Positions 18,269-26,468 of a DNA stretch of 64,000 nt are shown in pieces. Below the pieces are notes generated by a model. The model did no database searches and was not told where the DNA came from. It was given only the letters and a program-made list of their open reading frames with translations. Every line of letters begins with the position of its first letter. Position 1 is the stretch's first letter. A program made the position numbers and the translations under genes. The DNA is from Streptomyces sp. LX-29 (GTDB taxonomy: Bacteria; Actinomycetota; Actinomycetes; Streptomycetales; Streptomycetaceae): the NCBI RefSeq assembly GCF_029541745.1, contig NZ_CP089746.1, positions 2,418,001-2,482,000 of the forward strand, written 5' to 3'.

Positions 18269-18294
18269 CACGTAATCACGACGTAATGATCTTG
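18269..18294 (+). repeat. Candidate integrase arm site, right copy
   Basis: Matches 12648-12673 with two mismatches in 26 bp, in direct orientation. It lies inside the element about 70 bp before the attR core. Confidence 0.45.
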
Positions 18295-18362
18295 CGTTGG
18301 GAAGTGGCGCGGTCTGGCCGCCTCCAGGTCAGGTGCTACCTGCGCTGGCGATCTCCGATGGG

Positions 18363-18404
18363 CTCCGGAGCCGTGTGCGCAGGTTCGAATCCTGCCGGGG
18401 GCAC
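18363..18404 (+). repeat. attR: truncated tRNA-Arg 3' end, 42-bp direct repeat copy 2
   Basis: Identical to 12502-12543. The sequence to its left does not form an acceptor or D-arm, so it cannot be a functional tRNA. It marks the right boundary of the element. Confidence 0.85.
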
Positions 18405-18413
18405 TTCACTGAA

Positions 18414-18463
18414 GTGCCGAAAGACCCCGCCACCAGCCAAGACGCTGAGGCGGGGTCTTTGTG
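18414..18463 (+). repeat. Duplicated tRNA terminator region
   Basis: 50 bp identical to 12554-12603, including the AAAGACCCCGCC / GGCGGGGTCTTT hairpin (18420-18460). The 10 bp between it and the att core differ from the left copy. The duplication therefore runs beyond the tRNA into its terminator. Confidence 0.8.
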
Positions 18464-18743
18464 CAATGTGCAGCGGGGTGCAGCCGTGATCCGCTGTCTG
18501 TCGGCAGTCGTGGCGTATTCGTGGCGTGGAGAGTGAGCCGTTTTCCCAGATCAGGCCCATGAGGCGGCTGAACCCCCGAGCGGTTCCCGGATCGCGACGA
18601 GCTGGGGCGGCAGCGGGACCGGACGGGTATCTTCGGCGGCTCGGTTCTTGAGCGCCCTGTCGTCGTCGCGGGCCAGCGGAAGGCCCCTGCGTGACCGCAG
18701 GTCAGCGTGGCTCGGGGGCGGGTCGCTTCTGCTGTTCGGACCC

Positions 18744-21023
18744 CTAGAACGTGATCACCGACACCGAGTTCGAGTTGAAGTTGGTCACGTAGACCCGGCG
18801 TCCGTCCGGGGACACCGCCACCCCGTCCGCCAACTCGCCGACAGGAATGGGGTCGCCCACGGTGGTGTCGGTGGCGGTGTCGATCACCGACACCGAGTCC
18901 GAGGTGGAGTTGGCCACGTAGACCCGGCTTCCATCCCGGGAGGCCGCCACACCTCCCGGCTGAGCGCCTACGGGGATGAGGTCGCCCACGGTGCGGTTGG
19001 TGGCGGTGTCGATCACCGAGACCGAGCTCGCGTAGTCGTTGGTCACGTAGAGCCGGCGCCCGTCCGGGGACACCGCCACCCCGTTCGCCGCCTCGCCGAG
19101 GGGAATGGGGTCGCCCACGGTGCGGTTGGCGGCGGTGTCGATCACCGTCACGGAGAAGCCGGTGGTCACGTAGGCCCGGCGCCCGTCGGGGGAGACCGCC
19201 ACCCCGTCCGGCTTGTCCCCGAGGGGGATGGGGTCGCCCACGGTGCGGTTGGTGGCGGTGTCGATCACCGACACCGAGCGAGAGATGCTGTTGGTCACGT
19301 AGAGCCGGCGCCCGTCCGGGGACACCGCCACCTCCGCCGGATCCGTGCCGACGGGGATGGGGGCACCCACGGTGCGGTCGGTGGCGGTGTCGATCACCGA
19401 CACCGAGTCCGGGCCGTAGTTGGTCACGTAGGCTCGGCGCCCGTCCGGGGAGACCGCCACACCTATCGGCAACTCGCCTACGGGGATGGGGTCGCCCACG
19501 GTGCGGTCGGAGGCGGTGTCGATCACCGACACCGAGCTCGAGCCGTAGTTGGCCACGTAGACCCGGCGCCCGTCCGGGGAGACCGCCACCCCACCGGGGC
19601 CGGAGCCGACCGGGATCGAGGACACGGATGTCGGTGCAGTGGGCAAGCCGGTGGTGGGTGCGGTGGTAGGGGTGGGTGCGGTGCCAGTGGGCTCGGGACT
19701 CGGCGAGCCGGGCTGGGTCGCGTAGATGATGCCGCCCACCACGACCAGCAGCGCGAGTACCGCCCCCGCAATGAGCCCGACCCGCCGGCGCCAGAGCCTC
19801 GACGGGCCTCGCGACAGCCGGCTCGCGCCGCCCGCTCGCGGCAGTTCCGGGGCCCGGCCAGCCGGTTCCTCCGGCTCGGGCGGCCGCGCGGGCTCCGGCG
19901 GCAGCGCCGGCTCAGTCAGCGGGGTCAGCTCGGTCGGTGGGGTCGGTTTGGGCGGCGGCACCGGCTCAGTGAGTGGGGTCGGCTCGGCCGGTGGGGTCGG
20001 CTCCGTCGGTGGGGTCGGTATTGGGGTTGTCGGCTCCGGGGTCCGGGGTGGTGGCTCGGGTGATGGGGTCGGGATGTGGGTGCGCGTCGGTTCCGGGGTG
20101 GGGGGTGGCGGCCGTGCCGGGAGAGTCTGGTCCCGTGCGCTGGGAGGGTGGGGCTCGGCGGCGATGGGAGTGAGCAGCCGTGCGACCTCGGCGCCGTCCA
20201 TCCGCCGGGCGGGGTCCTTGGCCAGCAGCCCGAGGAGTACCGAGGTCAGGTCCGCCGCCCGGCGCGGCGGCGTGGGGTCTTCGAAGAGCAGGGCGGTCAG
20301 CGTGGCGTAATCGGAGCCGCGGTCGAAGGGGCCGGTCCCCTCCACCGCGAAGTACAGGGTGGCGCCGAGCGCGAACAGGTCGGAGGCGGGGGTGGGCTCC
20401 TCGCCGCGGGCTCGTTCCGGCGCCATGTAGGGCGGGGTCCCGACGATCCCCGCGGTGCTGGTCAGGCGCGGCTCACCGGAGCTCAGTTCCAGCGCGATGC
20501 CGTAGTCGGTCAGCAACACCCGGCCGCACTCAGGGCGATGCCCGGGCTGCGGGCTGGAGCGGGTCAGGAGGATGTTGGACGGTTTGACGTCCCGGTGCAG
20601 GACGCCGAGCCGGTGGCCCTCCAGCAGGGCGTCCAGGACCGCCAGCCCGATCCGCGCGACCTCGGGGGGCGGCAGCGGCCCGTGGGCGCGCACCACCGCC
20701 TCCAGGTCGCTCGCGCCGGGAACGAACGCCATGACGATCCACGGCAGGCCGCGCTCCTCCACGATGTCGTGCACGGTGACGACGTGGGGATGGTCGCGCA
20801 GTCGTGCGGCGTGGCGGGCCTCGCCGCGGGCCCGGGCGATCCGGCTGCTCACCTCGGACTCCGGGATGCCCGGCGGTAGATTGATCCCTTTGAGGGCGAC
20901 CTCGCACGCCAGTTCCTGGTCGTGGGCGAGCCACACGCGCCCCATGCCTCCGGCCCCGAGCTGACGCAAGAGCCGGTAGCGCCCGGCGATCACGCGCCCA
21001 GCGGCCTCGCCTGCTCCTGTCAT
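18744..21023 (-). CDS. Membrane Ser/Thr protein kinase with extracellular YVTN beta-propeller
   Basis: 759 residues. Kinase domain about 10-290: glycine loop LGAGGMGRVW, Lys in EVALKGIN, catalytic HRDVKPSNILL, DYG in place of DFG (LLTDYGIAL), and the APE motif as YMAPERA. A Pro/Thr-rich linker (about 300-395) leads to one membrane segment (about 415-437) after RLWRRR. The extracellular part has seven YVTN repeats (SVSVIDTATxRTVGxPIPVG plus GVAVSPDGRRxYVTN), enough for a seven-bladed propeller. This is a Hanks-type sensor kinase with a likely ligand- or wall-binding propeller. The ATG at 21023 overlaps a small upstream frame (ATGA). Confidence 0.92.
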   Translation of the reverse strand: MTGAGEAAGRVIAGRYRLLRQLGAGGMGRVWLAHDQELACEVALKGINLPPGIPESEVSSRIARARGEARHAARLRDHPHVVTVHDIVEERGLPWIVMAFVPGASDLEAVVRAHGPLPPPEVARIGLAVLDALLEGHRLGVLHRDVKPSNILLTRSSPQPGHRPECGRVLLTDYGIALELSSGEPRLTSTAGIVGTPPYMAPERARGEEPTPASDLFALGATLYFAVEGTGPFDRGSDYATLTALLFEDPTPPRRAADLTSVLLGLLAKDPARRMDGAEVARLLTPIAAEPHPPSARDQTLPARPPPPTPEPTRTHIPTPSPEPPPRTPEPTTPIPTPPTEPTPPAEPTPLTEPVPPPKPTPPTELTPLTEPALPPEPARPPEPEEPAGRAPELPRAGGASRLSRGPSRLWRRRVGLIAGAVLALLVVVGGIIYATQPGSPSPEPTGTAPTPTTAPTTGLPTAPTSVSSIPVGSGPGGVAVSPDGRRVYVANYGSSSVSVIDTASDRTVGDPIPVGELPIGVAVSPDGRRAYVTNYGPDSVSVIDTATDRTVGAPIPVGTDPAEVAVSPDGRRLYVTNSISRSVSVIDTATNRTVGDPIPLGDKPDGVAVSPDGRRAYVTTGFSVTVIDTAANRTVGDPIPLGEAANGVAVSPDGRRLYVTNDYASSVSVIDTATNRTVGDLIPVGAQPGGVAASRDGSRVYVANSTSDSVSVIDTATDTTVGDPIPVGELADGVAVSPDGRRVYVTNFNSNSVSVITF

Positions 21024-21148
21024 GGCGCTTCCTCTTCCAGGATGGCCAGCAGGGTTCCGCAGCGATCACAGAAAAGTTCCTTCTCCTGGTATCGCACATG
21101 CCTGAAGAACGGGCAAATCGCACAGAACGCGCATCGTCCGAGCCTCAA
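21020..21148 (-). CDS. Possible small zinc-ribbon protein upstream of the kinase
   Basis: A short frame ending in a four-base overlap with the kinase start (ATGA, 21020-21023). The residues GRCAFCAICPFFRHVR and ELFCDRCGTLLAIL contain CxxCxxC and CxxC, which could bind zinc. The start is uncertain: TTG 21148 is used here without a good ribosome-binding site. Overlap and cysteine pairing support a gene; length and weak start argue against it. Confidence 0.3.
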   Translation of the reverse strand: MRLGRCAFCAICPFFRHVRYQEKELFCDRCGTLLAILEEEAP

Positions 21149-21285
21149 GGGTCTGCGGTACCGCAGCGAGGTACCGCACCCCCAGCGTCTGTCTCCAGCC
21201 GTTGGTGCCCCTCGACAGCCTTGATCTGACCGGTACGACCGCCGCCGACTGATCCCGCTTGAGCCGCGGATCGTAGATTGGCCCG

Positions 21286-21798
21286 ATGGGCCTTTTCGAC
21301 AGACTGACCGGTACCAAGCGTCCCGGCGACGGTGTCGCACCCCTTTCGGCCGAGGAAGTCCGGGTGGCGCTGCTCGGGCTCAACGGGCCGGACGTGCCGT
21401 ACGTCGTGCGCAACGGCACGCCTGGTGAGGGTGCCGACCTGGTGGCCGAGTTGCGGATTCGGGACCCTGCCTGGCACACCTTCTTCGCCAGGACCCAGCT
21501 GAGCCGGACCATCAAGACCCGTATGCGTCTGGTGCCGGCGGACCACGAGGTCCGTGCCATGGACGAGCAGTTGGAGGTCACGTGGTTCGGGGATACGCCC
21601 AGGGTGGCGCCGCCGCGTGAGCACTCCCGCGGGCAGGTGAACACCGTTTCCCGGGACTGGACGATCGAGCGGGGGGCCGACGGCCGCCTGGGGATGTCGG
21701 AGGTGTTCCGCTTCGACACCGCGGAGATGAAGGACCCCCTGCGGGACACGGTCCTCGGCAGTGGATGGACATGGCGCGGAGTCGTGTTCAGGCTGTGA
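21286..21798 (+). CDS. Hypothetical soluble protein, 170 residues
   Basis: Begins MGLFDRLTGTKRPGDG. There is no signal peptide or membrane segment. The sequence is rich in charged residues and aromatic positions (ELRIRDPAWHTFFARTQLS, LGSGWTWRGVVFRL). I do not recognise a family. It stands alone, divergent from the kinase and convergent with the halogenase-like gene. Confidence 0.7.
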   Translation: MGLFDRLTGTKRPGDGVAPLSAEEVRVALLGLNGPDVPYVVRNGTPGEGADLVAELRIRDPAWHTFFARTQLSRTIKTRMRLVPADHEVRAMDEQLEVTWFGDTPRVAPPREHSRGQVNTVSRDWTIERGADGRLGMSEVFRFDTAEMKDPLRDTVLGSGWTWRGVVFRL

Positions 21799-21923
21799 CC
21801 GGCCCCCGTCACCGTCGTCAAAGACTGAGCCCCCGACCGGCACGCCCCGGCACCCAAGGCCGGGTGCCGGGGCGGTGCCGGAGGGCGTGAGGCCGTTGTC
21901 GTCCGGGCCTCCGTCGGGCGGCG

Positions 21924-23726
21924 TCAGGCCGTTGCCGGTGCCCCTTCCGGCGTGGCGGCAGGCGCCGGGGTGATCTGGAGGAAGCCCGCCACGCACATGC
22001 GCTTGAGGAGACGGGTCTGGGGCGGGGTGAGCCGGCCGGAGATCTCGCCGTACGTGCGGGGGCCCTGCGTCAGGAGCTCCCAGAGTTCGGTCACGCCGTC
22101 CATGCGGACGTCGGCGTCGATGGTGGTGCCGTGCGGGTCCTCGGTGGAGTAGATGCGCTTGCAGGGGACGGTGTCGCGCAGTGGTGACGGGGCCGAGGCG
22201 TGGTTGGTGACGGGGTTGCGCCAGTAGTCCGTCATGCCCGCCATGATCGGGGGCGGGAGCTGGATGTTGGCGGGCGGGTTGGTGGCCTTGAAGCCCGGTA
22301 CGAGCAGGGTGACGCTGTCGCGGATGGCCGTGGTGGGGGCCAGGGCGATGAGGGCGTCGTCGGTGAGGTCGGCCGGTTCGGCCAGGGCGGAGGCGGCCAG
22401 GTACGGGCCCGTGGCGTCGAGGTCCTCCATCTTGCGGCTGCCGTGGGTCAGGACCTCCAGCAGGGCGGGCTGGAAGGCCGTGTTGAGCAGGGCGTCGAAG
22501 GTCTGCTCGCGGATGCCGAGGTCGGCGCCGGTGCCGCGGGTGTTCCAGTAGATGCTGCCCGGGTTGTTCTTGGCGATGGCGTGGTACCACTGGTCGATCA
22601 TCAGCGCGAAGGTCTCGGCGGTGCCGTGCCACTTGGCGTTGTAGTCGTGCCACAGATGGCGCTGGTCGCTCTCGTCGAGGCTGCCGTCGACCGTCTTCTG
22701 GAGCAGCAGGGCGGCCGCCGCGGCCTGGGTGAGGGCGACGGCGACGCCGGAGGAGAAGAGCGGGTCCACGAAGAACGCGGCGTCGCCGACGAGCAGGTGC
22801 CGCTCGTCGTAGTCCGCGAACTCCTCGGCGACGCGCGAGTAGTTGGTCGCGGTGAGCATGTCGTCCGCGACCGGCACGGCGTCGGCTATCAGCTCCTTGA
22901 GGTACGGGACCTGACGCACCGTCTCCAGGAACGTCTTCTGGTCGGTGAAGTCGCGGCCCGGCTCCTTGAGGACGGCCGGGTTGGTGACGATGCCGATGGA
23001 GTGGGTGAGGACCCGCCTGCCGTCGATGATCTTGGGCACCGGGATGTACCAGCACCAGCCGTCGCGGAAGGCGAAGCAGCCGATGGGCGAGAGGTTGTCC
23101 GCGGTGAAGATGTTCCAGTCGGCTTCGAGGTTCTGGGTCTGGCCGCAGTGGGTGAAGTGCTGCCAGATGGCGATGTTCTTGAAGTGGGAGAGCCAGCCGC
23201 GCTTGTTGCGGGCGGCGGAGACACTGCTCTGGCGACCGGAGGCGTCGACGAAGTACCCGGCACGCACCTCGGCACCCTCGCCGAGGCGGACCACGCCGCC
23301 ACGCGAGTCGGGCTCGTACGCCGTGACGGCGACGCCCTGGAAGACGTCCACGCCGACGTCGGCCGCGTGGTCCAGCAGGATGTGGTCGAACTCCGCCCGG
23401 TTGACGTGCATCGTCCAGCGGAACACGCCGTCCTTCTCGTACGGGGCCCGGTCGAACATGGCGATGCTGGGCTGCTCCGGATCCCAGGCGTAGATGCCGC
23501 CGAACTTCTTCACCCAGCACGGGCTGGCGAGCACCTTGGCCAGCGCCCCGCTCTCCTGGAGCGCCGGGACGACCGGGTGGGCGAAGGACTCGCCGATGTG
23601 CTCGCGCGGGAAGACCTCCTTGTCGAAGATGGCGACCCGGAGATCGGTGCGCTGGGCGAGCAGGGCGCCGAGGGTGGAGCCGGCCGGGCCGCCGCCCATG
23701 ATCACGACGTCGTAGTACTCCCTCAC
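21924..23726 (-). CDS. Flavin-dependent halogenase-like oxidoreductase
   Basis: 600 residues from GTG 23726 (GAAAGG upstream). FAD-binding GGGPAGS at 11-17. The halogenase hallmark WxWxIP is present as GWCWYIP at 223-229. FAD contacts are in LVGDAAFFVDPLFSSGV at about 310. These fit FADH2-dependent halogenases of the carrier- or free-substrate classes (CndH/CmlS/PltA-like). The last ~60 residues (GVTELWELLTQGPRTYGEISGRLTPPQ) look like an added winged-helix module, unusual in the family. No flavin reductase is adjacent. It lies 5 kb outside the sugar/isonitrile cluster, so participation there is open. Non-halogenating relatives exist. Confidence 0.75.
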   Translation of the reverse strand: MREYYDVVIMGGGPAGSTLGALLAQRTDLRVAIFDKEVFPREHIGESFAHPVVPALQESGALAKVLASPCWVKKFGGIYAWDPEQPSIAMFDRAPYEKDGVFRWTMHVNRAEFDHILLDHAADVGVDVFQGVAVTAYEPDSRGGVVRLGEGAEVRAGYFVDASGRQSSVSAARNKRGWLSHFKNIAIWQHFTHCGQTQNLEADWNIFTADNLSPIGCFAFRDGWCWYIPVPKIIDGRRVLTHSIGIVTNPAVLKEPGRDFTDQKTFLETVRQVPYLKELIADAVPVADDMLTATNYSRVAEEFADYDERHLLVGDAAFFVDPLFSSGVAVALTQAAAAALLLQKTVDGSLDESDQRHLWHDYNAKWHGTAETFALMIDQWYHAIAKNNPGSIYWNTRGTGADLGIREQTFDALLNTAFQPALLEVLTHGSRKMEDLDATGPYLAASALAEPADLTDDALIALAPTTAIRDSVTLLVPGFKATNPPANIQLPPPIMAGMTDYWRNPVTNHASAPSPLRDTVPCKRIYSTEDPHGTTIDADVRMDGVTELWELLTQGPRTYGEISGRLTPPQTRLLKRMCVAGFLQITPAPAATPEGAPATA

Positions 23727-24685
23727 GGTGTCTGACCTTTCGTTCGCTGTCGGGTGGATGTGCCGGTGGGTACGTCGAGGTGTGGGGGATGGGAGAGAAG
23801 GCGGCGCCGGACGTGGCCGCGCCGGAGGGTGACATGCCGAACCGACGTACCGAACTCGTCCCGCCGTCGGGCCGGTCCCGGGAGCGCGCATCAGGCGTGC
23901 GGTGGCGCCTCGGTGCCGGTGGTGCTGGTGCCGATGACGTCTCGGTGCCGGTGGTGCTCGGTGCCGGTGACGTCTATGTGCCGGTGACGTCCGTGAGTGC
24001 TCGGCGTCGGCGGTGGGACACCCTGGTACGGGCCCTCCCGGCCCGTCGGGGCGGGGGTGAAACGCAGCGTGGGGCTGCGGGAAGCGGTGCGGAGCCCTAC
24101 CGCGTGCGCGGGGTGCGGGCGCCTGACGTGTCGCGCCGGGCGCCGGAGGAGCCGCGCGCGGTGCCGTGGTGGCGACGGCGGCCCTCGCGCGGGCCGTCGC
24201 CGGGGCCGGTATGCCGGGTCAGGTCCTCATGAGCCATGATGCGATACCCCCCGTTCCTCGCCCCCTCCCGGGAGGCGACGTCTCGACCGTACGGGGCGCG
24301 ACGGTCGTCGTCCATGCGCGTTCGCCGTTCGGCGTGAGAAATCTCGTACAGGGGTGGGCGGTTGGCCATCGGCGAGCGCGAACCCGGGGCGTGGGGGGAT
24401 GGATTCGGCCTGGTCAGCCTCCCCCCGCGGGCCCGCGCCCGTGCGCGTCGTCGGCCCGCACGCGCCATCGCCCCCACCGTCGCCCCCGCCATCGCCCCCG
24501 CCGTCGGACCGTGGCCCGCCCCGCCCCTCGCGCCGTGGCCCGCCCCGCCCCTCGCGCCGCGGGCCGGTGCGGGGCGCGGCGCCAGCCATTCGGTTCAACC
24601 GCGCAGGACGTCCCCTACGGCCCGTGCTTGCCTGGAGGTCCCGGCGCGCTGCGTCGGGCATCTCAGACGACACGAAGGGATTCCG
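23727..24685. other. Gene-free stretch with local direct repeats
   Basis: 959 bp between the halogenase-like gene and the secreted-protein gene, which are divergent. Open frames on both strands are compositional and lack ribosome-binding sites. It contains imperfect 32-33-bp repeats at 23910-23991. Around 24519-24570 a GTGGCCCGCCCCGCCC unit occurs twice. It must hold promoters for both flanking genes. Confidence 0.4.
23910..23991. repeat. Imperfect tandem repeat (about 33 bp unit)
   Basis: Two near-identical units (TCGGTGCCGGTGGTGCT then GGTGCCGRTGACGTC) at 23910-23941 and 23942-23974, plus a half unit to 23991. Non-coding as far as can be judged. Confidence 0.65.
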
Positions 24686-25153
24686 GTGGACATAACCCGC
24701 TTCTCCGCCGCCGTCGCGACCACCGCCGTCGCCGTTCTCCTCGGCACCGCCGGTGCCACCGGCGCCTACGCCGCGCCCGCCGACGACCCCCCGTCCAAAC
24801 CGCCCTGCTTCGTCACCGAGAAGCTGGGGCTCGCCGACGAGCCCTGCGACCCGGAGACCGGACCGAAGGACCCCAAGGGCAAGGTCCAGGGTTTCACCGA
24901 CTGGGAGGTGATCGGGCAGTTCAATCAGCTCGTCAACCCCGGTGAAGCCGCCCAGACGATCGTGGAGTGTTCCGAGGGCAAGAAGGTGCTCGGCGGCGGA
25001 TTCTTCGGGAACTCGCAGGCGGTGAAGACGATCAGGTCCTTCCCGCAGGGAGCCGAGTTCGAGGCGTGGATCGTGTTCGTGTTCAACGAGGGTGACGTCC
25101 TCGGCTCGTACGACGCGTACGCGATCTGCGCGGACGTCGACGGCTCCTACTGA
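24686..25153 (+). CDS. Secreted protein with Sec signal peptide
   Basis: 155 residues from GTG 24686 with AAGGGA upstream. The signal peptide is residues 1-30 (hydrophobic VAVLLGTAGATGAYA, cleavage likely after AYA). The mature part has four or five cysteines and a repeated beta-strand feel (KKVLGGGFFGNSQAVK, WIVFVFNEGDVLGSYDAY, then AICADVDGSY). No family recognised. Small secreted beta-rich proteins of this kind are common in streptomycetes. Confidence 0.75.
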   Translation: MDITRFSAAVATTAVAVLLGTAGATGAYAAPADDPPSKPPCFVTEKLGLADEPCDPETGPKDPKGKVQGFTDWEVIGQFNQLVNPGEAAQTIVECSEGKKVLGGGFFGNSQAVKTIRSFPQGAEFEAWIVFVFNEGDVLGSYDAYAICADVDGSY

Positions 25154-25257
25154 CGCCCGAGGCCCGGCCGGCGACGCCGGAGGACCCCGCCGATCCGGGG
25201 CCCGCGAGGGCCCGGAGCCGGGGCCGCGGAGCGTCGGCCGGGGCCTGGATGAGGCGG

Positions 25258-25385
25258 CAGACCGCCTCTTCGGGTGCCCGAGGACCGCCCCTCCCCCAAG
25301 TGCCCGCTGACCCCCTCCGAGTGCTTGCGGACCGCCTCGCCCGAGTGCCCGCGAACCGCCTCGCCCGAGTGCCCGGCTGACCCCT
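25258..25385. repeat. Degenerate tandem repeat between two genes
   Basis: Four to five imperfect units of about 23-24 bp of the type CCGCCTCGCCCGAGTGCCCG. The region 25154-25455 between the secreted-protein gene and the convergent putative DNA-binding gene has no gene. Confidence 0.6.
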
Positions 25386-25455
25386 CCGGGCCTCCGCGAG
25401 CCGTCTCCGCCGTCCCGCCGTGCGGCTCCCCCTCTCGCTGCCGGCCCCGCCGCGG

Positions 25456-26340
25456 CTACGCCCCCGGGACGCATTCGGCACCCTGGGCGGCCGCGGTGCG
25501 CGCCCGCATCGTCGCCAGCACGTCGTCGCGGTCGTAGAGCACCTGGCGGCCGTTCCTGCGGCGCCGCCACCGGTGGGTGTTGGCCAGCCAGTAGACGGTG
25601 CCGGAGGCGATGTGCCAGCCGGTGGAGATGTCCCGCGCGGTCAGCCCGACCGCGCGGCCGGGGCGCGGCGGCGCCTCGTGCAGGGTGTGCCACATCTCGG
25701 ACGACCAGGTGTGGCCGTGGTCGGCGGAGCAGGTGATGGACGGCCGGCCGGCGGGCCCCGAGGCGTCGAGGTGGGCCACCAGCGTTCCCCCGCAGCCGGG
25801 CCGTACGCAGGTGCCGACCGGCACGTGCCGGTCGGTGCGGCCGGACAGCACGGTCCAGGCGGCCCGCACCAGCTCGTCGGTCTCCGCCACGAGGTCCCCC
25901 GCCGCCTCGTGATCGGCCAGCCAGCCGGCGTGCTCGGCGAGGAAGGCGAGGAGCGCCGGGGTGTTCCGCGTCGGGGACGGCACCCGGCGCGCCTCACTGA
26001 CGACCGCCACCCAGCTCGCCAGCACCCCGCAGATGTCGCTCCTGACCTCCAGGGCACCGGTGTTCAGCGGGATGCCCGGCGATCCCCGCTCGCGCACCTT
26101 CTCCGCCAGCACGCGGGGGCGGGAGGAGGTGAGGGAGTGGGTCAGCTCGTCGTGCAGTTCGCCGAGGGCGGTCAGGTTGGCGGCGATCCTGCGGCGGGTC
26201 GCCTGCGCGCTCGGGCTGGAGGCGGCAGAGCCATAGGCGGAAAAGCTGGATACGGAAGAGCTGGATACGGCAGGGCTGGATGCGGAAGGGCGGGATACGG
26301 AAGGGCGGGATGCGGGAAGAGGGGCATGCGCATGCGGCAT
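25456..26340 (-). CDS. Putative DNA-binding protein with Cys/His motif
   Basis: 294 residues from ATG 26340. The N-terminal ~35 residues are Ser/Pro repeats encoded by five 15-bp units (26245-26319). A central helical region follows. Then comes a possible metal site: CVRPGCGG, then SITCSADHGH about 25 residues later. The C-terminal HTH-like segment is LTARDISTGWHIASGTVYWLANTHRW, shortened here to its key residues ISTGWHIASGTVYW, followed by RRRNGRQVLYDRDDVL. The tail is typical of MerR/excisionase-type DNA readers. No firm family. Tail-to-tail with the secreted-protein gene. Confidence 0.6.
   Translation of the reverse strand: MPHAHAPLPASRPSVSRPSASSPAVSSSSVSSFSAYGSAASSPSAQATRRRIAANLTALGELHDELTHSLTSSRPRVLAEKVRERGSPGIPLNTGALEVRSDICGVLASWVAVVSEARRVPSPTRNTPALLAFLAEHAGWLADHEAAGDLVAETDELVRAAWTVLSGRTDRHVPVGTCVRPGCGGTLVAHLDASGPAGRPSITCSADHGHTWSSEMWHTLHEAPPRPGRAVGLTARDISTGWHIASGTVYWLANTHRWRRRRNGRQVLYDRDDVLATMRARTAAAQGAECVPGA
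26245..26319 (-). repeat. Five in-frame 15-bp tandem repeats
   Basis: Units of the type GCTGGATACGGAAGA (+ strand) repeat five times without a break. They encode a pentapeptide-like Ser-rich run (PSVSR, PSASS, PAVSS, SSVSS, FSAYG) at the N-terminus of the 294-residue protein. Unit length is a multiple of three, so copy-number change keeps the frame. Confidence 0.8.
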
Positions 26341-26468
26341 AGGGCGTCCTCGACTAGCGGTACGGCATCGGCACCAACGAGCCTGAGGGGCCGCGCTACC
26401 AGGTCGATCCCCATTCGTTCCCCCTCGGACGCGGGGAGCGGGAACGCGGGTCCGCCGCGGGCCTTCGC

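Larger units (their letters stand above)
12502..18404. mobile_element. Degenerate tRNA-Arg integrative element (about 5.9 kb)
   Basis: Bounded by the 42-bp direct repeats at 12502-12543 and 18363-18404. Contents: a C-terminal integrase fragment, an unknown membrane protein, a four-gene minus-strand run of small proteins, an XRE/TPR regulator and an APH-family kinase. No excisionase, replication initiator or transfer gene is visible, and the integrase is truncated, so the element looks immobile. The interior is less GC-rich between about 13.0 and 14.4 kb. A 26-bp repeat (two mismatches) sits just inside each end (12648-12673 and 18269-18294) and may be an integrase arm-site pair. Confidence 0.8.

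Noticed and set aside
18363..18404. Second tRNA-Arg gene
   Set aside because: Only the 3' half is present. No acceptor or D-arm can be formed from the left flank, so it is an att duplication.
22200..23735. Long plus-strand frame antisense to the halogenase-like gene
   Set aside because: The opposite strand carries intact FAD and WxWxIP motifs. This frame has only compositional Val/Gly/Ala runs.
24166..24945. Frames overlapping the secreted-protein gene and its upstream region
   Set aside because: Only the frame from GTG 24686 has a ribosome-binding site and signal peptide. The others are Arg/Pro-rich shadows.
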